Shown: positions 47,639 to 60,053, counted from the first letter of the stretch. The stretch is DNA of 64,000 nucleotides from Cupriavidus sp. WGlv3 (GCF_023952475.1 NZ_JALHRX010000003.1:434001-498000); one strand, 5' to 3'. Made by a program: numbers and translations. The notes: generated by a model not told the origin, from the sequence alone.

Positions 47639-47734
47639 GCCGGGGCGCCGCGCCGCGGGCGCGGCCGCATCGGTGCCAGCCCGGCCCGATTGGCGCATAA
47701 TGCCCGCTCCGGTCCGCCTACTCTGGAACGCACG

Positions 47735-48544
47735 ATGAAGACGAGAACCCACGGCAATCCCTGGCGCAAGGCAACCGCAGCCCTGCTGGCGCTGGCCGGG
47801 CTCGCCTGCGTGCCGGCGGCGCATGCCGAGCTGTGGGGCTTTATCGATGCCGACGGCGTGGCGCACTTCGCCGACCAGAAGCTGGACGCGCGCTACAAGC
47901 TGTTCATGAAGGACGGCGGCAGGCTCGACACCGGGCGCCTGGCCGCGCGGCAGGCGCAGGCGGCGCGCGGCGACATCGACCTCGAGCAGCACAAGCTGTA
48001 CCGCTACGTCCTCAACCATCCCAATATCAAGACCGTCGAGCCGCTGATCCACCAGATCGCCGGCAAGCAGGATGTCGATCCCGCGCTGGTCAAGGCGGTG
48101 ATGGCGGTGGAGTCCGGCTTCAACCCGGCGGCGGTGTCGCCCAAGGGCGCGATCGGCCTGATGCAGGTGATTCCCGACACCGGCGCGCGCTTTGGCGTCA
48201 GCGCCGATGCGCGCCGCACCATCGAGCAGAAGCTGGCCGATCCGCGCACCAATATCACCGCCGGCGTGCGCTATCTGAGCTGGCTGATGCAGCAGTTCCC
48301 CGACAACCTCGAGCTGGTGCTGGCGGCATACAACGCCGGCGAGGGCGCGGTGCAGCGCTACAACAACCGCATTCCGCCTTATCCGGAGACGCGGCAGTAT
48401 GTCAGCACCGTGCTGCAGTTCTACCGGCTGTACCAGCCGCAGCAGGGCGTGGTGCTCACGCGCGCCAGCGCCGGCGCCGGCCCGGGCGATGGCGACGGCC
48501 CGCGCGTGAAGATGGTGCTCGGCGCGCGCCGGCCCATGCCCTGA
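47735..48544 (+). CDS. Exported lytic transglycosylase (SLT domain, DUF4124 start)
   Basis: 269 residues. Signal peptide 1-31 ([12 protein letters not shown]). A DUF4124-like segment ([18 protein letters not shown]) follows, then an SLT domain with catalytic E126 in [22 protein letters not shown] and [10 protein letters not shown]. Cleaves peptidoglycan glycan strands in the periplasm. Its place between parE and parC links cell-wall remodelling with chromosome separation by position only. Confidence 0.92.
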   Translation: MKTRTHGNPWRKATAALLALAGLACVPAAHAELWGFIDADGVAHFADQKLDARYKLFMKDGGRLDTGRLAARQAQAARGDIDLEQHKLYRYVLNHPNIKTVEPLIHQIAGKQDVDPALVKAVMAVESGFNPAAVSPKGAIGLMQVIPDTGARFGVSADARRTIEQKLADPRTNITAGVRYLSWLMQQFPDNLELVLAAYNAGEGAVQRYNNRIPPYPETRQYVSTVLQFYRLYQPQQGVVLTRASAGAGPGDGDGPRVKMVLGARRPMP

Positions 48545-48623
48545 GCGGCATCCACGAATCACAAGCAACCGGTGCGCCGGCCGTCGAGGTCCGACACGTG
48601 GCGCGCCGAATCCTTGCCTATCC

Positions 48624-50966
<2,343 letters not shown>

Positions 50967-50990
50967 CCGAGTTTGCCGAAGCGACTGTTG

Positions 50991-51119
50991 TCTCCCCTCT
51001 CCCATTTATGGGAGAGGGGCGGGGGAGAGGGCCGGCGTGTCCACGAAGCGACGCGCTTTCATGCTTGCCGAAGTCCTGCCCTCTCCCCCGGCCCCTCTCC
51101 CGCAAGCGGGAGAGGGGAG
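50991..51119. repeat. Paired REP-like palindromes
   Basis: Two hairpin-forming units, CCCCTCTCCC-N6-GGGAGAGGGG (50993-51019) and CCCCTCTCCC-N5-GGGAGAGGGG (about 51091-51117), in inverted arrangement with GGGGGAGAGGGCC and GGCCCTCTCCCCC flanks pairing across 70 bp. A known style of intergenic repeat in this bacterial group; may act as terminator between the convergent genes. Confidence 0.8.
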
Positions 51120-51131
51120 CAAACAAGCGGG

Positions 51132-52961
51132 TCAATCCACCCCCACGAACCCCCCCGTCTGATGCGCCCACAGCCGCGCATACAGTCCCCCATGCGCCAG
51201 CAATTCCGCGTGCGTGCCGCTCTCCACGATATGCCCGTTGTCCAGCACCACCAGCCGGTCCATCCGTGCGATGGTCGACAGCCGGTGCGCGATCGCGATC
51301 ACGGTCTTGCCCTGCATCAGCGTTTCGAGGCTTTCCTGGATCGCGGCTTCCACTTCGGAGTCCAGCGCGGACGTGGCTTCGTCCAGGATCAGGATCGGCG
51401 CGTTCTTGAGCAGCACCCGGGCGATCGCGATGCGCTGGCGCTGGCCGCCTGACAGCTTCACGCCGCGCTCGCCGACCTGCGCCTCCAGCCCGGTGTTGCC
51501 GTGGGCATCGACCAGATGGGGAATGAACTCGTCGGCGCGGGCGCGGTGCAGCGCGGCGGCCAGTTCGGCGTCCGTGCTGGAGGGCTTGCCGTAGAGCAGG
51601 TTTTCGCGGATCGAGCGGTGCAGCAGCGAAGTGTCCTGCGTGACCATGCCGATCTGCGCGCGCAGGCTTTCCTGCGTCACCGTGGCGATGTCCTGGCCAT
51701 CGATCAGGATGCGGCCGCGCTCCACGTCGTAGAGCCGCAGCAGCAGGTTGACCAGCGTCGACTTGCCCGCGCCCGAAGGTCCGACCAGCCCGATCTTCTC
51801 GCCCGGCCGCACCGTCAGGTTGACGCCCTCGATCACGCCCGAGCCCTTGCCGTAGTGGAACCCGACCCCCTCGAAGCGGACTTCGCCGTGCGTGACGCGC
51901 AGCGGCTGCGCGTTGGCGCGGTCGGTGACCTGGCGCGGCACCGCGATGGTCTGCATGCCGTCCTGCACCTGCCCGACGTTCTCGAAGATGCCGTTGACCA
52001 CCCACATGATCCAGCCCGACATATTGTTGATGCGGATCACCAGCCCGGTGGTCAGCGCGATCGCGCCGGTGGTGACATGGCCGGTGCTCCACAGCCACAC
52101 CGCCAGCCCGGTGGTGCCGGCGATCAGCGCGCCGTTCATCGCGGTGATGGTGACGTCCATGCCGCTGACCATGCGCCCGGCCTGCCGCGTCTTCTCGGTC
52201 TGCTCGGCCATGGCATCGCGCGCGTAGTCTTCTTCCTGCCGGGTATGCGCGAACAGCTTGAGCGTGGTGATATTGGTGTAGCCGTCGACGATGCGCCCCA
52301 TCAGCCGCGAGCGCGATTCGGTGGCGACCACCGAGCGCTGCTTCACGCGCGGCACGAAGTACAGCAGCGCGGCCACGTAGCAGACCATCCACAGCAGCAG
52401 CGGGATCATCAGGCGCCAGTCGGCCTGCGCGAACAGCACCAGCGAACTGACCGCGTAGATCGCCACGTGCCACAGCGCGTCGACCGCCTGCACCGCGGAA
52501 TCGCGCAGCGAGAAGCCGGTCTGCATGATGCGCTGGGCGATGCGCCCGGCAAAGTCGTTCTGGAAGAACGACAGGCTCTGCTTGAGCACGTAGCGGTGGT
52601 TCTGCCAGCGGATCAGGTTGGACAGGCTGGGGCTGATCACCTGGTGCACCAGCACGTCGTGAAGCCCGAAGAAGATGGGCCGTAGCAGCACCGCGACCAC
52701 CGCCATCCACACCAGCTCGTTGCGGTGCCGGCTGAAGAACTCGGCGCCGGGCGTGGTCTGTGCCATGTCGACCAGCCGGCCGAGGAAGCTGAACAGTGCC
52801 ACCTCGATCAGCGCGCCGACCAGGCCCACCAGCAACAGCAGCACGAACACGCCCCAGACCTCGCGCAGGTACCACGTGTAGAAGCGCAGCACCTGGCCCG
52901 GCGGCTCGCGGTCCGGCATATGGCGGAAGGGGTCGATCAGTCTTTCCAGGCGACGCAACAT
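51132..52961 (-). CDS. ABC exporter (fused membrane and ATPase domains)
   Basis: 609 residues. A six-helix membrane domain (about 30-340) then an ATPase with VGPSGAGKST, LSGGQRQRIAIAR and ILILDEATSALD. It belongs to the MsbA/LmrA-like half-transporters, working as a homodimer. There is no C39 domain, so it is not part of the peptide system. Substrate unknown. Minus-strand ATG at 52961 is the family start. Confidence 0.9.
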   Translation of the reverse strand: MLRRLERLIDPFRHMPDREPPGQVLRFYTWYLREVWGVFVLLLLVGLVGALIEVALFSFLGRLVDMAQTTPGAEFFSRHRNELVWMAVVAVLLRPIFFGLHDVLVHQVISPSLSNLIRWQNHRYVLKQSLSFFQNDFAGRIAQRIMQTGFSLRDSAVQAVDALWHVAIYAVSSLVLFAQADWRLMIPLLLWMVCYVAALLYFVPRVKQRSVVATESRSRLMGRIVDGYTNITTLKLFAHTRQEEDYARDAMAEQTEKTRQAGRMVSGMDVTITAMNGALIAGTTGLAVWLWSTGHVTTGAIALTTGLVIRINNMSGWIMWVVNGIFENVGQVQDGMQTIAVPRQVTDRANAQPLRVTHGEVRFEGVGFHYGKGSGVIEGVNLTVRPGEKIGLVGPSGAGKSTLVNLLLRLYDVERGRILIDGQDIATVTQESLRAQIGMVTQDTSLLHRSIRENLLYGKPSSTDAELAAALHRARADEFIPHLVDAHGNTGLEAQVGERGVKLSGGQRQRIAIARVLLKNAPILILDEATSALDSEVEAAIQESLETLMQGKTVIAIAHRLSTIARMDRLVVLDNGHIVESGTHAELLAHGGLYARLWAHQTGGFVGVD

Positions 52962-53064
52962 GGCAGGGTTCCCGTTGTGTGCCACGGCACGCCCGCTCGT
53001 CCTGGTGGGATGCCGGGCGCTTGCGGCGGATCCGACGCAACATGATACGCGCCTTGCCCAATGG

Positions 53065-53088
53065 AAAAGCCCCGCCGGGGGCGGGGCC
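53065..53088 (-). terminator. Terminator after the lactate permease gene
   Basis: Stem GCCCCGCC / GGCGGGGC (minus strand), 3-base loop, TTTT. Confidence 0.75.
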
Positions 53089-53143
53089 TGGTCTGAAACG
53101 CCATGCCGAAACCGCTGCAGCGGCAGGGGCGTGGAAGCGCGCC

Positions 53144-54826
53144 TCAGGGGTGGTGGATCACCATATGCGTGAACGGCGGCACGTAGGCCTGCAGCGTCAC
53201 GAACAGGCCCACCAGGATCGCCAGCACGATCGAGTGGAAGAACACGTAGCGCAGGATGTCGCCCTCGTGGCCGTACCACTTGGTCGCTGTCGACGCGACC
53301 ACGATCGACTGCGCGTCGATCATCTTGCCCATCACGCCGCCCGAGCTGTTGGCCGAAGCCATCAGCACCGGCGACAGGCCCAGCTGTTCGGCGGTGGTCT
53401 TCTGCAGGCCGCCGAACAGCACGTTCGAGGCGGTGTCCGAGCCGGTCAGCGCCACCCCCAGCCAGCCCAGCATGGTGCCGAACAGCGGGTAGAACACGCC
53501 GGTGTGCGCGAAGGCCAGGCCCAGCGTGGCATCGAGGCCCGAGTAGCGGGTCAGGTAGCCGACGCCGAACATGGCGCAGATGGTCAGCAGCGAGTAGCGC
53601 ACCAGCTTGATGGTCTCCCAGTACTCGCGCAACAGGCGCGGCACCGTGTAGCCCATCAGCAGGCCACCGGCGATGGCCGAGACGAAGATGCCGGTGCCGG
53701 CCATCGACAGCACGTTGAAGTTGAACACCGCGCCTTCGATGACTTCCTTCGGCACCACCGGCGGCACCTTGACGATGGCCTTGTCGAGCCCCGGCACCGG
53801 GAATTTCCAGGCCCACAGGCTATCCATCAGCTTCTTGAACTCGGGGATGCCCCAGACAAAGACGAACACCGTCAGGATCACCCACGGCATCCAGGCCCGG
53901 GCCACCGAGATCCCGGCCGAGGCGGCGCTGGCGCGGGCGTCGGCTTCCAGCGCCTCGGGGTGGTCGACCTTGGAGTCGTCGTGGCGGCCGAGGATCTTGG
54001 TCGAGGTCCAGATTTCCTTCGGATGCCAGACCTTCAGGAACAGCGTCAGCGCGCCCATCGACACCAGCGCGGCGATCACGTCCACCAGCCACGGGCCGTG
54101 GAAGTTCGACACCAGATATTGCGGCACGGCGAAGCTCACGCCCGCCACCAGGATCGCCGGCCAGATCGCCAGCATGCCGCGGAAGCCGGCAAAGGCCCAG
54201 ATCAGCCAGAACGGCACGAGCACCGAGAAGAACGGCAACTGGCGCCCGATCATCGCCGACAGGTCGAGCAGGTCCAGCCCGGTCACCGACGCCAGCCCGA
54301 TGATGGGCGCGCCCAGCGCGCCGTAGGCCACCGGCGCGGTGTTGGCGATCAGCGCCAGGCCCGAGGCCGCCAGCGGCGAGAAGCCCAAACCGATCAGGAT
54401 CGCGCCGGTCACGGCCACCGGCGTGCCGAAGCCGGCCGCGCCCTCGAAGAAGGCGCCGAAGCTGAACGCCACCAGCAGCAGCTGCAGGCGGCGGTCTTCG
54501 GTGATGCCGGAGATCGAGTTCTGCAAGACCTTGAAGGATCCGTTCAGCGTGGTGAGCCGGTGCAGGAAGATGATGTTCAGCACGATCCAGCCGATCGGGA
54601 ACAGCCCAGAGACGATGCCCAGCCCCGCCGCCTTGCCGGCCATGGCCGCCGGCATGCCGAACACGGTCGAGGCCACCACGATGCCGATCAGCAGCGCCAG
54701 GCCGGCCGCCAGGTGCGCCTGCATATGAAAGAACGCCAGCGCTGCCAGCAGCACGGCGACGGGAATGCCCGCGGCAATGGTCGACAGCGCCATATTGCCT
54801 AGCGGGTCATAGACTTGACTCCACAC
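53144..54826 (-). CDS. lldP: L-lactate permease (LctP family)
   Basis: 560 residues, about 13 hydrophobic helices. Family signatures are the start WSQVYDPLGN, GAFFEGAAGFGTPVAVT, and the C-terminal LTGSDTASNVLFGGLQ and ASANSSGGVMGKMI. The protein imports lactate/glycolate with H+. GTG 54826 is chosen because GAGGAGG lies eight bases upstream and homologues start at this WxQxYDP block. No lactate dehydrogenase gene is adjacent. Confidence 0.95.
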   Translation of the reverse strand: MWSQVYDPLGNMALSTIAAGIPVAVLLAALAFFHMQAHLAAGLALLIGIVVASTVFGMPAAMAGKAAGLGIVSGLFPIGWIVLNIIFLHRLTTLNGSFKVLQNSISGITEDRRLQLLLVAFSFGAFFEGAAGFGTPVAVTGAILIGLGFSPLAASGLALIANTAPVAYGALGAPIIGLASVTGLDLLDLSAMIGRQLPFFSVLVPFWLIWAFAGFRGMLAIWPAILVAGVSFAVPQYLVSNFHGPWLVDVIAALVSMGALTLFLKVWHPKEIWTSTKILGRHDDSKVDHPEALEADARASAASAGISVARAWMPWVILTVFVFVWGIPEFKKLMDSLWAWKFPVPGLDKAIVKVPPVVPKEVIEGAVFNFNVLSMAGTGIFVSAIAGGLLMGYTVPRLLREYWETIKLVRYSLLTICAMFGVGYLTRYSGLDATLGLAFAHTGVFYPLFGTMLGWLGVALTGSDTASNVLFGGLQKTTAEQLGLSPVLMASANSSGGVMGKMIDAQSIVVASTATKWYGHEGDILRYVFFHSIVLAILVGLFVTLQAYVPPFTHMVIHHP

Positions 54827-55239
54827 GTTCGAAATCCTCCTCTGGTTTGGCTCGGGCGCCCGGGCGATCTGCGTGCCCTGGAACTCCCGCATGCGCTTTG
54901 CACTTGCGTGCGGTATCCGCCGCGCCGGCAAAGAACAAGGATTTTAAAAAAGTGCTCGACGGCGCCTGCCGTACATCGCGTCATGATCGCGATGAGCCAC
55001 ATTCAGGGATCAGGGTTTGCCCGGGGAGCATGGCGGCGCACATGGGGCCCTTGCGGCACACCCGGCCAGAGTACTCTAAACGGCGCCCGTTGCAAAAGTA
55101 TGCAAGCCAGCCGCGCGCCCGCATGACTGGCGCTGGCGACGATTCCGGCCGGCTGGCGCGGGCGCGGCCATGGCGCCATACTGGCGGGCAGCGCGCCAGC
55201 ATACCCGCCGGCGCCATCCCACTTCGAGGCGAGGTTCCC
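54827..55239. other. Divergent intergenic region lactate permease/LysE
   Basis: 413 bp without a gene. Two inverted repeats: AGAGTACTCT (55068-55077) and TTGCA-N6-TGCAA (55090-55105), possible operators. An AT-rich core at about 54940-54950 could hold the permease promoter. Confidence 0.4.
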
Positions 55240-55893
55240 ATGACTGAATTCCTTCCGCCGTGGCCGTTGCTGATGGCCTTCGTGGTGGCCAGCCTGGCGC
55301 TGGCGATCACGCCGGGCCCGGCCGTGGTCTATATCGTCACGCGCACGCTGGCGCAGGGGCGGCAGGCCGGGCTGGCCTCGATCGGCGCGGTGGCGCTGGG
55401 CAACCTGGGCAATGCCATCGGTGCCTCGTTGGGACTGGCGGTGCTGTTCTCGGTGTCGGCGCTGGCGTTCACGGTGGTCAAGTACGCGGGGGCGGCCTAC
55501 CTGATCTGGCTTGGTATTCGCGCGCTGCGCGGTGGCGGCACCAGCGGCGCTGACGGCGCCCCGGAAGTGTCGCCGCGCAGCCTGCGCCAGGTGGTGCGCG
55601 ATGGCTTCGTGGTGGCGCTGCTCAACCCCAAGACCGCGATCTTCTTCGCGGCCTTCCTGCCGCAGTTCATGAACCCCGCGGGCTCGGCGCTGGCGCAGAG
55701 CCTGGCGCTGGGCGTGGCCTTCGTGCTGATCGCCGCGACCACGGATGCCTGCTACGTGATGGCCGCCGCCGCAGTGATGCCGGCGCTGCGCCGTGCCGGC
55801 CGGGCGCGCGCGCTGGGCCGCTACCTGACCGGCATGGCCTTTATCGGGTTGGGAGTATTCACGGCGGCGTCGGGCTCGCGCGCGCCGAAGTAG
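55240..55893 (+). CDS. LysE/RhtB-family amino-acid exporter
   Basis: 217 residues, six hydrophobic helices. The family signature ITPGPAVVYIVTRTLAQGRQAGLAS is near the N-terminus and LNPKTAIFFAAFLPQF lies in the middle. RhtB-type proteins export threonine, homoserine or similar amino acids. ATG 55240 has a GCGAGG ribosome site. Convergent with the GST gene. Confidence 0.92.
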   Translation: MTEFLPPWPLLMAFVVASLALAITPGPAVVYIVTRTLAQGRQAGLASIGAVALGNLGNAIGASLGLAVLFSVSALAFTVVKYAGAAYLIWLGIRALRGGGTSGADGAPEVSPRSLRQVVRDGFVVALLNPKTAIFFAAFLPQFMNPAGSALAQSLALGVAFVLIAATTDACYVMAAAAVMPALRRAGRARALGRYLTGMAFIGLGVFTAASGSRAPK

Positions 55894-55920
55894 CAGGGCG
55901 GGTGAAAAAACTGCCGCGGC

Positions 55921-56565
55921 TCAGCGCAGCGGCAGTTCCAGGATGCCGCCCGCGGCGGGGCGGCCGCGCATGGCGTTGAGCCAGCGCTCCAGCTCGGGGC
56001 GCGGCTGGTGCTGGCGCGGCAGCCCCATCCATCGGTGCGCGGCGCAGGCCAGCGAGATGTCGGCCATGGTGAAGCGGTCGCCGCCGATGAATTCGCGCCC
56101 GGCCAGCGCCCGGTCCAGCAGCGCGGCCAGCGGCTCGGTGCGCTCGCACGAGGCCTCGATGGCGGCCGGATCGCGCTCGGCTTCGGGCTTGCGCACCAGG
56201 TTCAGGAACGCCGTCACCATCGCCGGGCTGAAGGCGGTGGTCTGCCAGTCCATCCAGCGGTCGGCCGAGGCGCGCGCCTTCACGTCCTCGGGCCACAGCG
56301 TGCCTTCGCCGTAGCGTGCGCACAGATAGCGCACGATCGCATTGGACTCCCACAGCACGAAGGGCTCGCCGCCCACGTCGGTGCCGCGGAAATCCTCGAT
56401 CACGGGGATCTGGCGGTTCGGGTTCAGGCGCACGTAGGCCTCGGTGTCGAGGTCGCCCTTGGTCACGCCGATATCGACGCGCTCATGGTCCAGGTGCAGC
56501 TCGCGCGCGCACCAGACCACCTTCTGCACGTTGATGGAGGAAAGCCGGCCCCAGATACGCAACAT
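55921..56565 (-). CDS. Glutathione S-transferase family protein
   Basis: 214 residues. N-terminal thioredoxin-like domain with the INVQKVVW start, the cis-Pro QIPVIED and the glutathione-binding ESNAIVRYL; a helical C-terminal domain follows (GDRFTMADISLACAAHRW). Detoxification or thiol transfer; substrate unknown. ATG 56565 has GGGAGACGAC upstream. Last gene of the minus-strand amino-acid block, 48 bp after the aminotransferase. Confidence 0.9.
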   Translation of the reverse strand: MLRIWGRLSSINVQKVVWCARELHLDHERVDIGVTKGDLDTEAYVRLNPNRQIPVIEDFRGTDVGGEPFVLWESNAIVRYLCARYGEGTLWPEDVKARASADRWMDWQTTAFSPAMVTAFLNLVRKPEAERDPAAIEASCERTEPLAALLDRALAGREFIGGDRFTMADISLACAAHRWMGLPRQHQPRPELERWLNAMRGRPAAGGILELPLR

Positions 56566-56613
56566 GTCGTCTCCCAAGTCAGGTGCGCCCGTTTCGCCCG
56601 TTTACCCGTGGCT

Positions 56614-57798
56614 TCAGGCCGCACGCGGCTGGCGCGCCGCGGCGATGGCTTCGCGGAACAGCTCGCCGAGGATCGCCACGCCCTGCTCGATGCGCTCCGC
56701 CGGCACCGTGACGAAGGCCAGGCGCAGCGCGTTGCGCTTCGGGTTGTTGGCGTAGAACGGCGCGCCCGGCACGTAGGCGACGTTGCGCTTCACCGCTTCT
56801 TCCAGGATCACCATGCTGTCCAGGCCTTCGGGCAACTCCATCCAGATGAACATGCCGCCTTCGGGCGCATTCCAGCTGACGCCTTCGGGCATGTGGCGCG
56901 CGAGCGCATCCAGCATGGTCTGGCACTGCTTGCCGTAGAGCTCGCGGATGGTCGGGATGTGGGTGTCGAGCAGGCCGTCGCGCACGGTCTCGTAGGCCAC
57001 GCGCTGGGTGAAGGTGGGCGTGTGCAGGTCCGAGGCCTGCTTGGCCTGGCACAGCTTGAAATGCAGCTCGGGCGGGGCGATCACGTAGCCCAGGCGCATG
57101 CCGGGGGCCAGGATCTTCGAGAAAGAGCCCATGTAGATCACGCCGTCGGGGTTCATCGACAGCAGGCTCGGCAGCTGGTCGCCGGTGTAGCTGAGCGCGC
57201 CGTACGGATCGTCCTCGACCACCAGCACGCCCTGTTCCTGCGCGCGCGCCACCAGCGCCTGGCGGCGTTCCAGCGGCAGGCGGCGCCCGGTCGGGTTCTG
57301 GAAGTTGGGCAGGGCGTACAGGAAGCGCGCGCCGGCGGTCAGCTCGGGCGTCAGCGCCTCGGGCAGCAGGCCCTTGTCGTCGCTGGGGATCGAGACGAAT
57401 TCCGGCTCGAACAGCGAGAACGCCTGCAGCGCGCCGAGGTAACTGGGGGTTTCCACCATCACCTTGCTGCCCGGGTCGATCATCACCTTGGCGATCAGGT
57501 CCAGCGCCTGCTGCGAGCCGGTAGTGATCAGTACGCGCTCGACCGACACGTCATGGCGCCGCGCGACGAACTCGCGCAGCGGCAGGTAGCCTTCGGTGGC
57601 GGCGTATTGCAGCGCCGCCTGCGGGTTGTCGGCGAACACGCGGGCCGTCGCGGCTTCCATCGCCGCTACCGGGAACGAGGCCGGCGACGGCAGGCCGCCG
57701 GCGAACGAAATGACTTCCGGACGCTCGGTGACCTTAAGGATTTCGCGGATGGCCGAGCTGGTGAGTTGCTGCGCCCGGCGGGAAATGGCCCATTTCAT
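56614..57798 (-). CDS. PLP-dependent aminotransferase (2-aminoadipate/aromatic type)
   Basis: 394 residues, fold type I. PLP Lys in MGSFSKILAPGMRLGY; the PNFQNPTGR and VEDDPYG blocks are typical of the LysN/ARO8/KAT II group. It moves amino groups of broad substrates to 2-oxoglutarate. Related to the C-terminal domain of MocR regulators such as the one at 61.6 kb, from which the block is divergent. RidA follows the usual logic of removing reactive enamines made by PLP enzymes. Confidence 0.92.
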   Translation of the reverse strand: MKWAISRRAQQLTSSAIREILKVTERPEVISFAGGLPSPASFPVAAMEAATARVFADNPQAALQYAATEGYLPLREFVARRHDVSVERVLITTGSQQALDLIAKVMIDPGSKVMVETPSYLGALQAFSLFEPEFVSIPSDDKGLLPEALTPELTAGARFLYALPNFQNPTGRRLPLERRQALVARAQEQGVLVVEDDPYGALSYTGDQLPSLLSMNPDGVIYMGSFSKILAPGMRLGYVIAPPELHFKLCQAKQASDLHTPTFTQRVAYETVRDGLLDTHIPTIRELYGKQCQTMLDALARHMPEGVSWNAPEGGMFIWMELPEGLDSMVILEEAVKRNVAYVPGAPFYANNPKRNALRLAFVTVPAERIEQGVAILGELFREAIAAARQPRAA

Positions 57799-57873
57799 GA
57801 TGTGTCTCTAGTCTGCGGTGATTCTTGGGAGAGCGGCACGGCAACGGCCTGCCGCTCAGTCAACGATAAAGCT

Positions 57874-58341
57874 TCAGCCCTGCACTTCGGCGATCAGTTC
57901 GATCTCGACGCATGCGCCCAGCGGCACCTGCGCCACGCCGAACGCGCTGCGCGCGTGCTTGCCCTTGTCGCCGAAGACTTCGGCCAGCAGTTCGGAAGCG
58001 CCGTTGGTGACCAGGTGCTGCTCGGTGAAGTCGGTGGTCGAATTGACCAGGCTCATCACCTTGACGATGCGGGTGACGCGGTTCAGGTCGCCGACATGCG
58101 CGTGCAGCGTCGCCAGCAGATCGACGGCGACGGCGCGGGCGGCGGCCTTGCCGGTTTCGGTGTCGATGTCCTGGCCCAGCTTGCCGGTCCATACCTTGCC
58201 GTCCTTGCGCGCGATATGGCCGGACAGGAACACGGTGTTGCCGGTCTGCGCGGCCATCACGTAGGCGGCGGCGGGGGCGCTGACGGCCGGCAGTTCGATG
58301 CCGAGGCGGGCAAGGGTATCGTAGACCGAGGTTTGGGACAT
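57874..58341 (-). CDS. RidA-family (YjgF/YER057c) protein
   Basis: 155 residues. The motifs NTVFLSGHIARKDG and the C-terminal GACVEIELIAEV, containing the Arg-Glu frame of the family, are present (RSAFGVAQVPLG). RidA proteins hydrolyse enamine/imine intermediates. This longer subgroup (about 150 residues) is less well studied than RidA itself. 75 bp before the aminotransferase in the same operon. Confidence 0.92.
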   Translation of the reverse strand: MSQTSVYDTLARLGIELPAVSAPAAAYVMAAQTGNTVFLSGHIARKDGKVWTGKLGQDIDTETGKAAARAVAVDLLATLHAHVGDLNRVTRIVKVMSLVNSTTDFTEQHLVTNGASELLAEVFGDKGKHARSAFGVAQVPLGACVEIELIAEVQG

Positions 58342-58352
58342 GTAGGCTCCAG

Positions 58353-59351
58353 TCAGTGAATGCGTCCGGGAAGGATCGGTGAGGGTTCCTGGGGAGGTGC
58401 GGATTGCTGCACGGCGGCGCGGCGGCCAAGGGCCACGACGGCAATCACCGCCACCGCGAAGGCGATGGTGGCAGCGTCGAGCGGCTCGGACAGGATCAGC
58501 GCGCCGCCCGCCAGCGTCAGGAACGGCTGCAGCAATTGTATCTGGCCGACGCGGGCCACGCCGCCTTTTGCCAGACCGGCGTACCAGAAAAGAAAGCCGA
58601 CGAACATCGAGAACACCGAAACATAGGCCATGCCGCCCCAGGCCCGCGGCGACGCCGCGGCGATCGCCGGCAGGTCGCGCAGCGTCAGCCAGGCCACCGC
58701 CGGCACCAGCACCGGCAGCGATACCACCAGCGCCCAGCTGATGGTTTCGAGTCCGCCCAGCTCGCGCGACAGCTTGCCGCCTTCGGCATAGCCCAGCGCG
58801 CCCAGCAGCACCGCGCCGAACAGGAACCAGTCGGCATGCTGCAGGCCGCCGGCCCCCTGCCATACGGCAAAGCCGACCACCAGCGCGCTGCCGGCCAGCG
58901 CCGACAGCCAGAATGCCGCCGACGGCCGCTCGCGCCCGAACCACGCGGCGAACACCGCGGTCGCGAGCGGCAGCAGCCCGATCACGATGGCGCCGTGGCT
59001 GGCCGGCACCTCGCGCATGGCCAGCGAAGAAAACAGCGGAAAGCCCGCCACCACGCCCAGCGCGGTCACGGCCAGCCGCGCCCATTGCCCGCCGCGCGGG
59101 CGCCGGCCCGCGCGCAGCGCGCCGCGCCAGGCCAGCAGCGCCAGCGCCAGCAGCGCGGCCAGCACGGCCCGCGCCAGCGCGACGAAGATCGGGTTCAGTT
59201 CGGCCACCGCCATGCGCGTGAACGGCAGGGTCTGGCTGAAGATCGCCACGCCGATCAGGCCCAGCAGCATGCCGCCGGAGGCCGGCACGGCAGGAGCCGG
59301 AGGTGTCGTCGATGACAAGGGCGGTGGCGGAGCGGGGCGGCTGGCGGGCAT
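58353..59351 (-). CDS. EamA-family (DMT) exporter
   Basis: 332 residues with ten hydrophobic helices in two EamA repeats. A Pro-rich N-terminal 25 residues precede helix 1. Members export amino acids or metabolites; YdcZ/RhaT-type substrates cannot be told apart. Gap of 11 bp to RidA and 39 bp from the LysE gene, so clearly in the operon. Confidence 0.88.
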   Translation of the reverse strand: MPASRPAPPPPLSSTTPPAPAVPASGGMLLGLIGVAIFSQTLPFTRMAVAELNPIFVALARAVLAALLALALLAWRGALRAGRRPRGGQWARLAVTALGVVAGFPLFSSLAMREVPASHGAIVIGLLPLATAVFAAWFGRERPSAAFWLSALAGSALVVGFAVWQGAGGLQHADWFLFGAVLLGALGYAEGGKLSRELGGLETISWALVVSLPVLVPAVAWLTLRDLPAIAAASPRAWGGMAYVSVFSMFVGFLFWYAGLAKGGVARVGQIQLLQPFLTLAGGALILSEPLDAATIAFAVAVIAVVALGRRAAVQQSAPPQEPSPILPGRIH

Positions 59352-59390
59352 GGTTGGCCTCTGTGTTGTCAGGGGATGTCGATCGTGGGG

Positions 59391-60053
59391 TCAGGTTGTC
59401 GCGGGAATGCCGGGGCGGGCCCCGACCGCAATCCACAGCGCCGTCAGCGCCAGCGCCGCGCCCATGGCGCGGTTGAACCAGCGCACGCGCTGGCCGTGCT
59501 GCAGCCACTGCCGCAGCGACGCGCCCACCGCGCCATAGACGCCGTTGCTGACGAAACCCAGCACGCCGAACACGCCGCACACCAGCAGCACGCGCTGCAC
59601 CGGCGACGCCGCGCCCGCCATGTACGACGCCGCCACCGCCAGCGCCAGCATCCACGCCTTGATATTGGCGTACTGCAGCGCCGCCGACTGCCACACGCTG
59701 AGCGGGCGCAGCACCTGTTTTTCGGCCAGCGCGGTGCTGCGCGCGATCTTCCACGCCAGCCACAGCAGGTAGGCGACGCCGGCCGCGTGCACCGCGGCGG
59801 CCAGCGCGGGCTGGCCCAGCACCAGCGCGCCCACGCCCAGCGCGCACAGTGCCAGGATGCTGGCAAAGCCGAAGGCGACGCCGACGCAGTGCGGCAGCGT
59901 GGCGCGCAGGCCGAAGTTGGCGCCGGTCACCGCGGCGATGGTGGTGTTGGGTCCCGGCGTGAACAGGCCCACCGTCAGCAGCGTCAGCAGCGCCGCGAAC
60001 TGCGCCGCGCTCAGCCCGGTGAGCAGCTCCGTGAGCAGTGCGGAAGCGGTCAT
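59391..60053 (-). CDS. LysE-family amino-acid exporter (second copy)
   Basis: 220 residues, six helices. Signature LFTPGPNTTIAAVTGANFGLRATLPH near the N-terminus; QYANIKAWMLALAVAAS in the middle. It resembles cysteine/O-acetylserine exporters of the EamB type by the GANFGLR segment, but that is tentative. Starts within the AlaX stop (4-base overlap), so coupled to it. Confidence 0.9.
   Translation of the reverse strand: MTASALLTELLTGLSAAQFAALLTLLTVGLFTPGPNTTIAAVTGANFGLRATLPHCVGVAFGFASILALCALGVGALVLGQPALAAAVHAAGVAYLLWLAWKIARSTALAEKQVLRPLSVWQSAALQYANIKAWMLALAVAASYMAGAASPVQRVLLVCGVFGVLGFVSNGVYGAVGASLRQWLQHGQRVRWFNRAMGAALALTALWIAVGARPGIPATT

Noticed and set aside
51132..52961. ABC exporter as a second peptide exporter
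   Set aside because: No C39 domain and no leader peptide genes nearby; it is an MsbA-like exporter.
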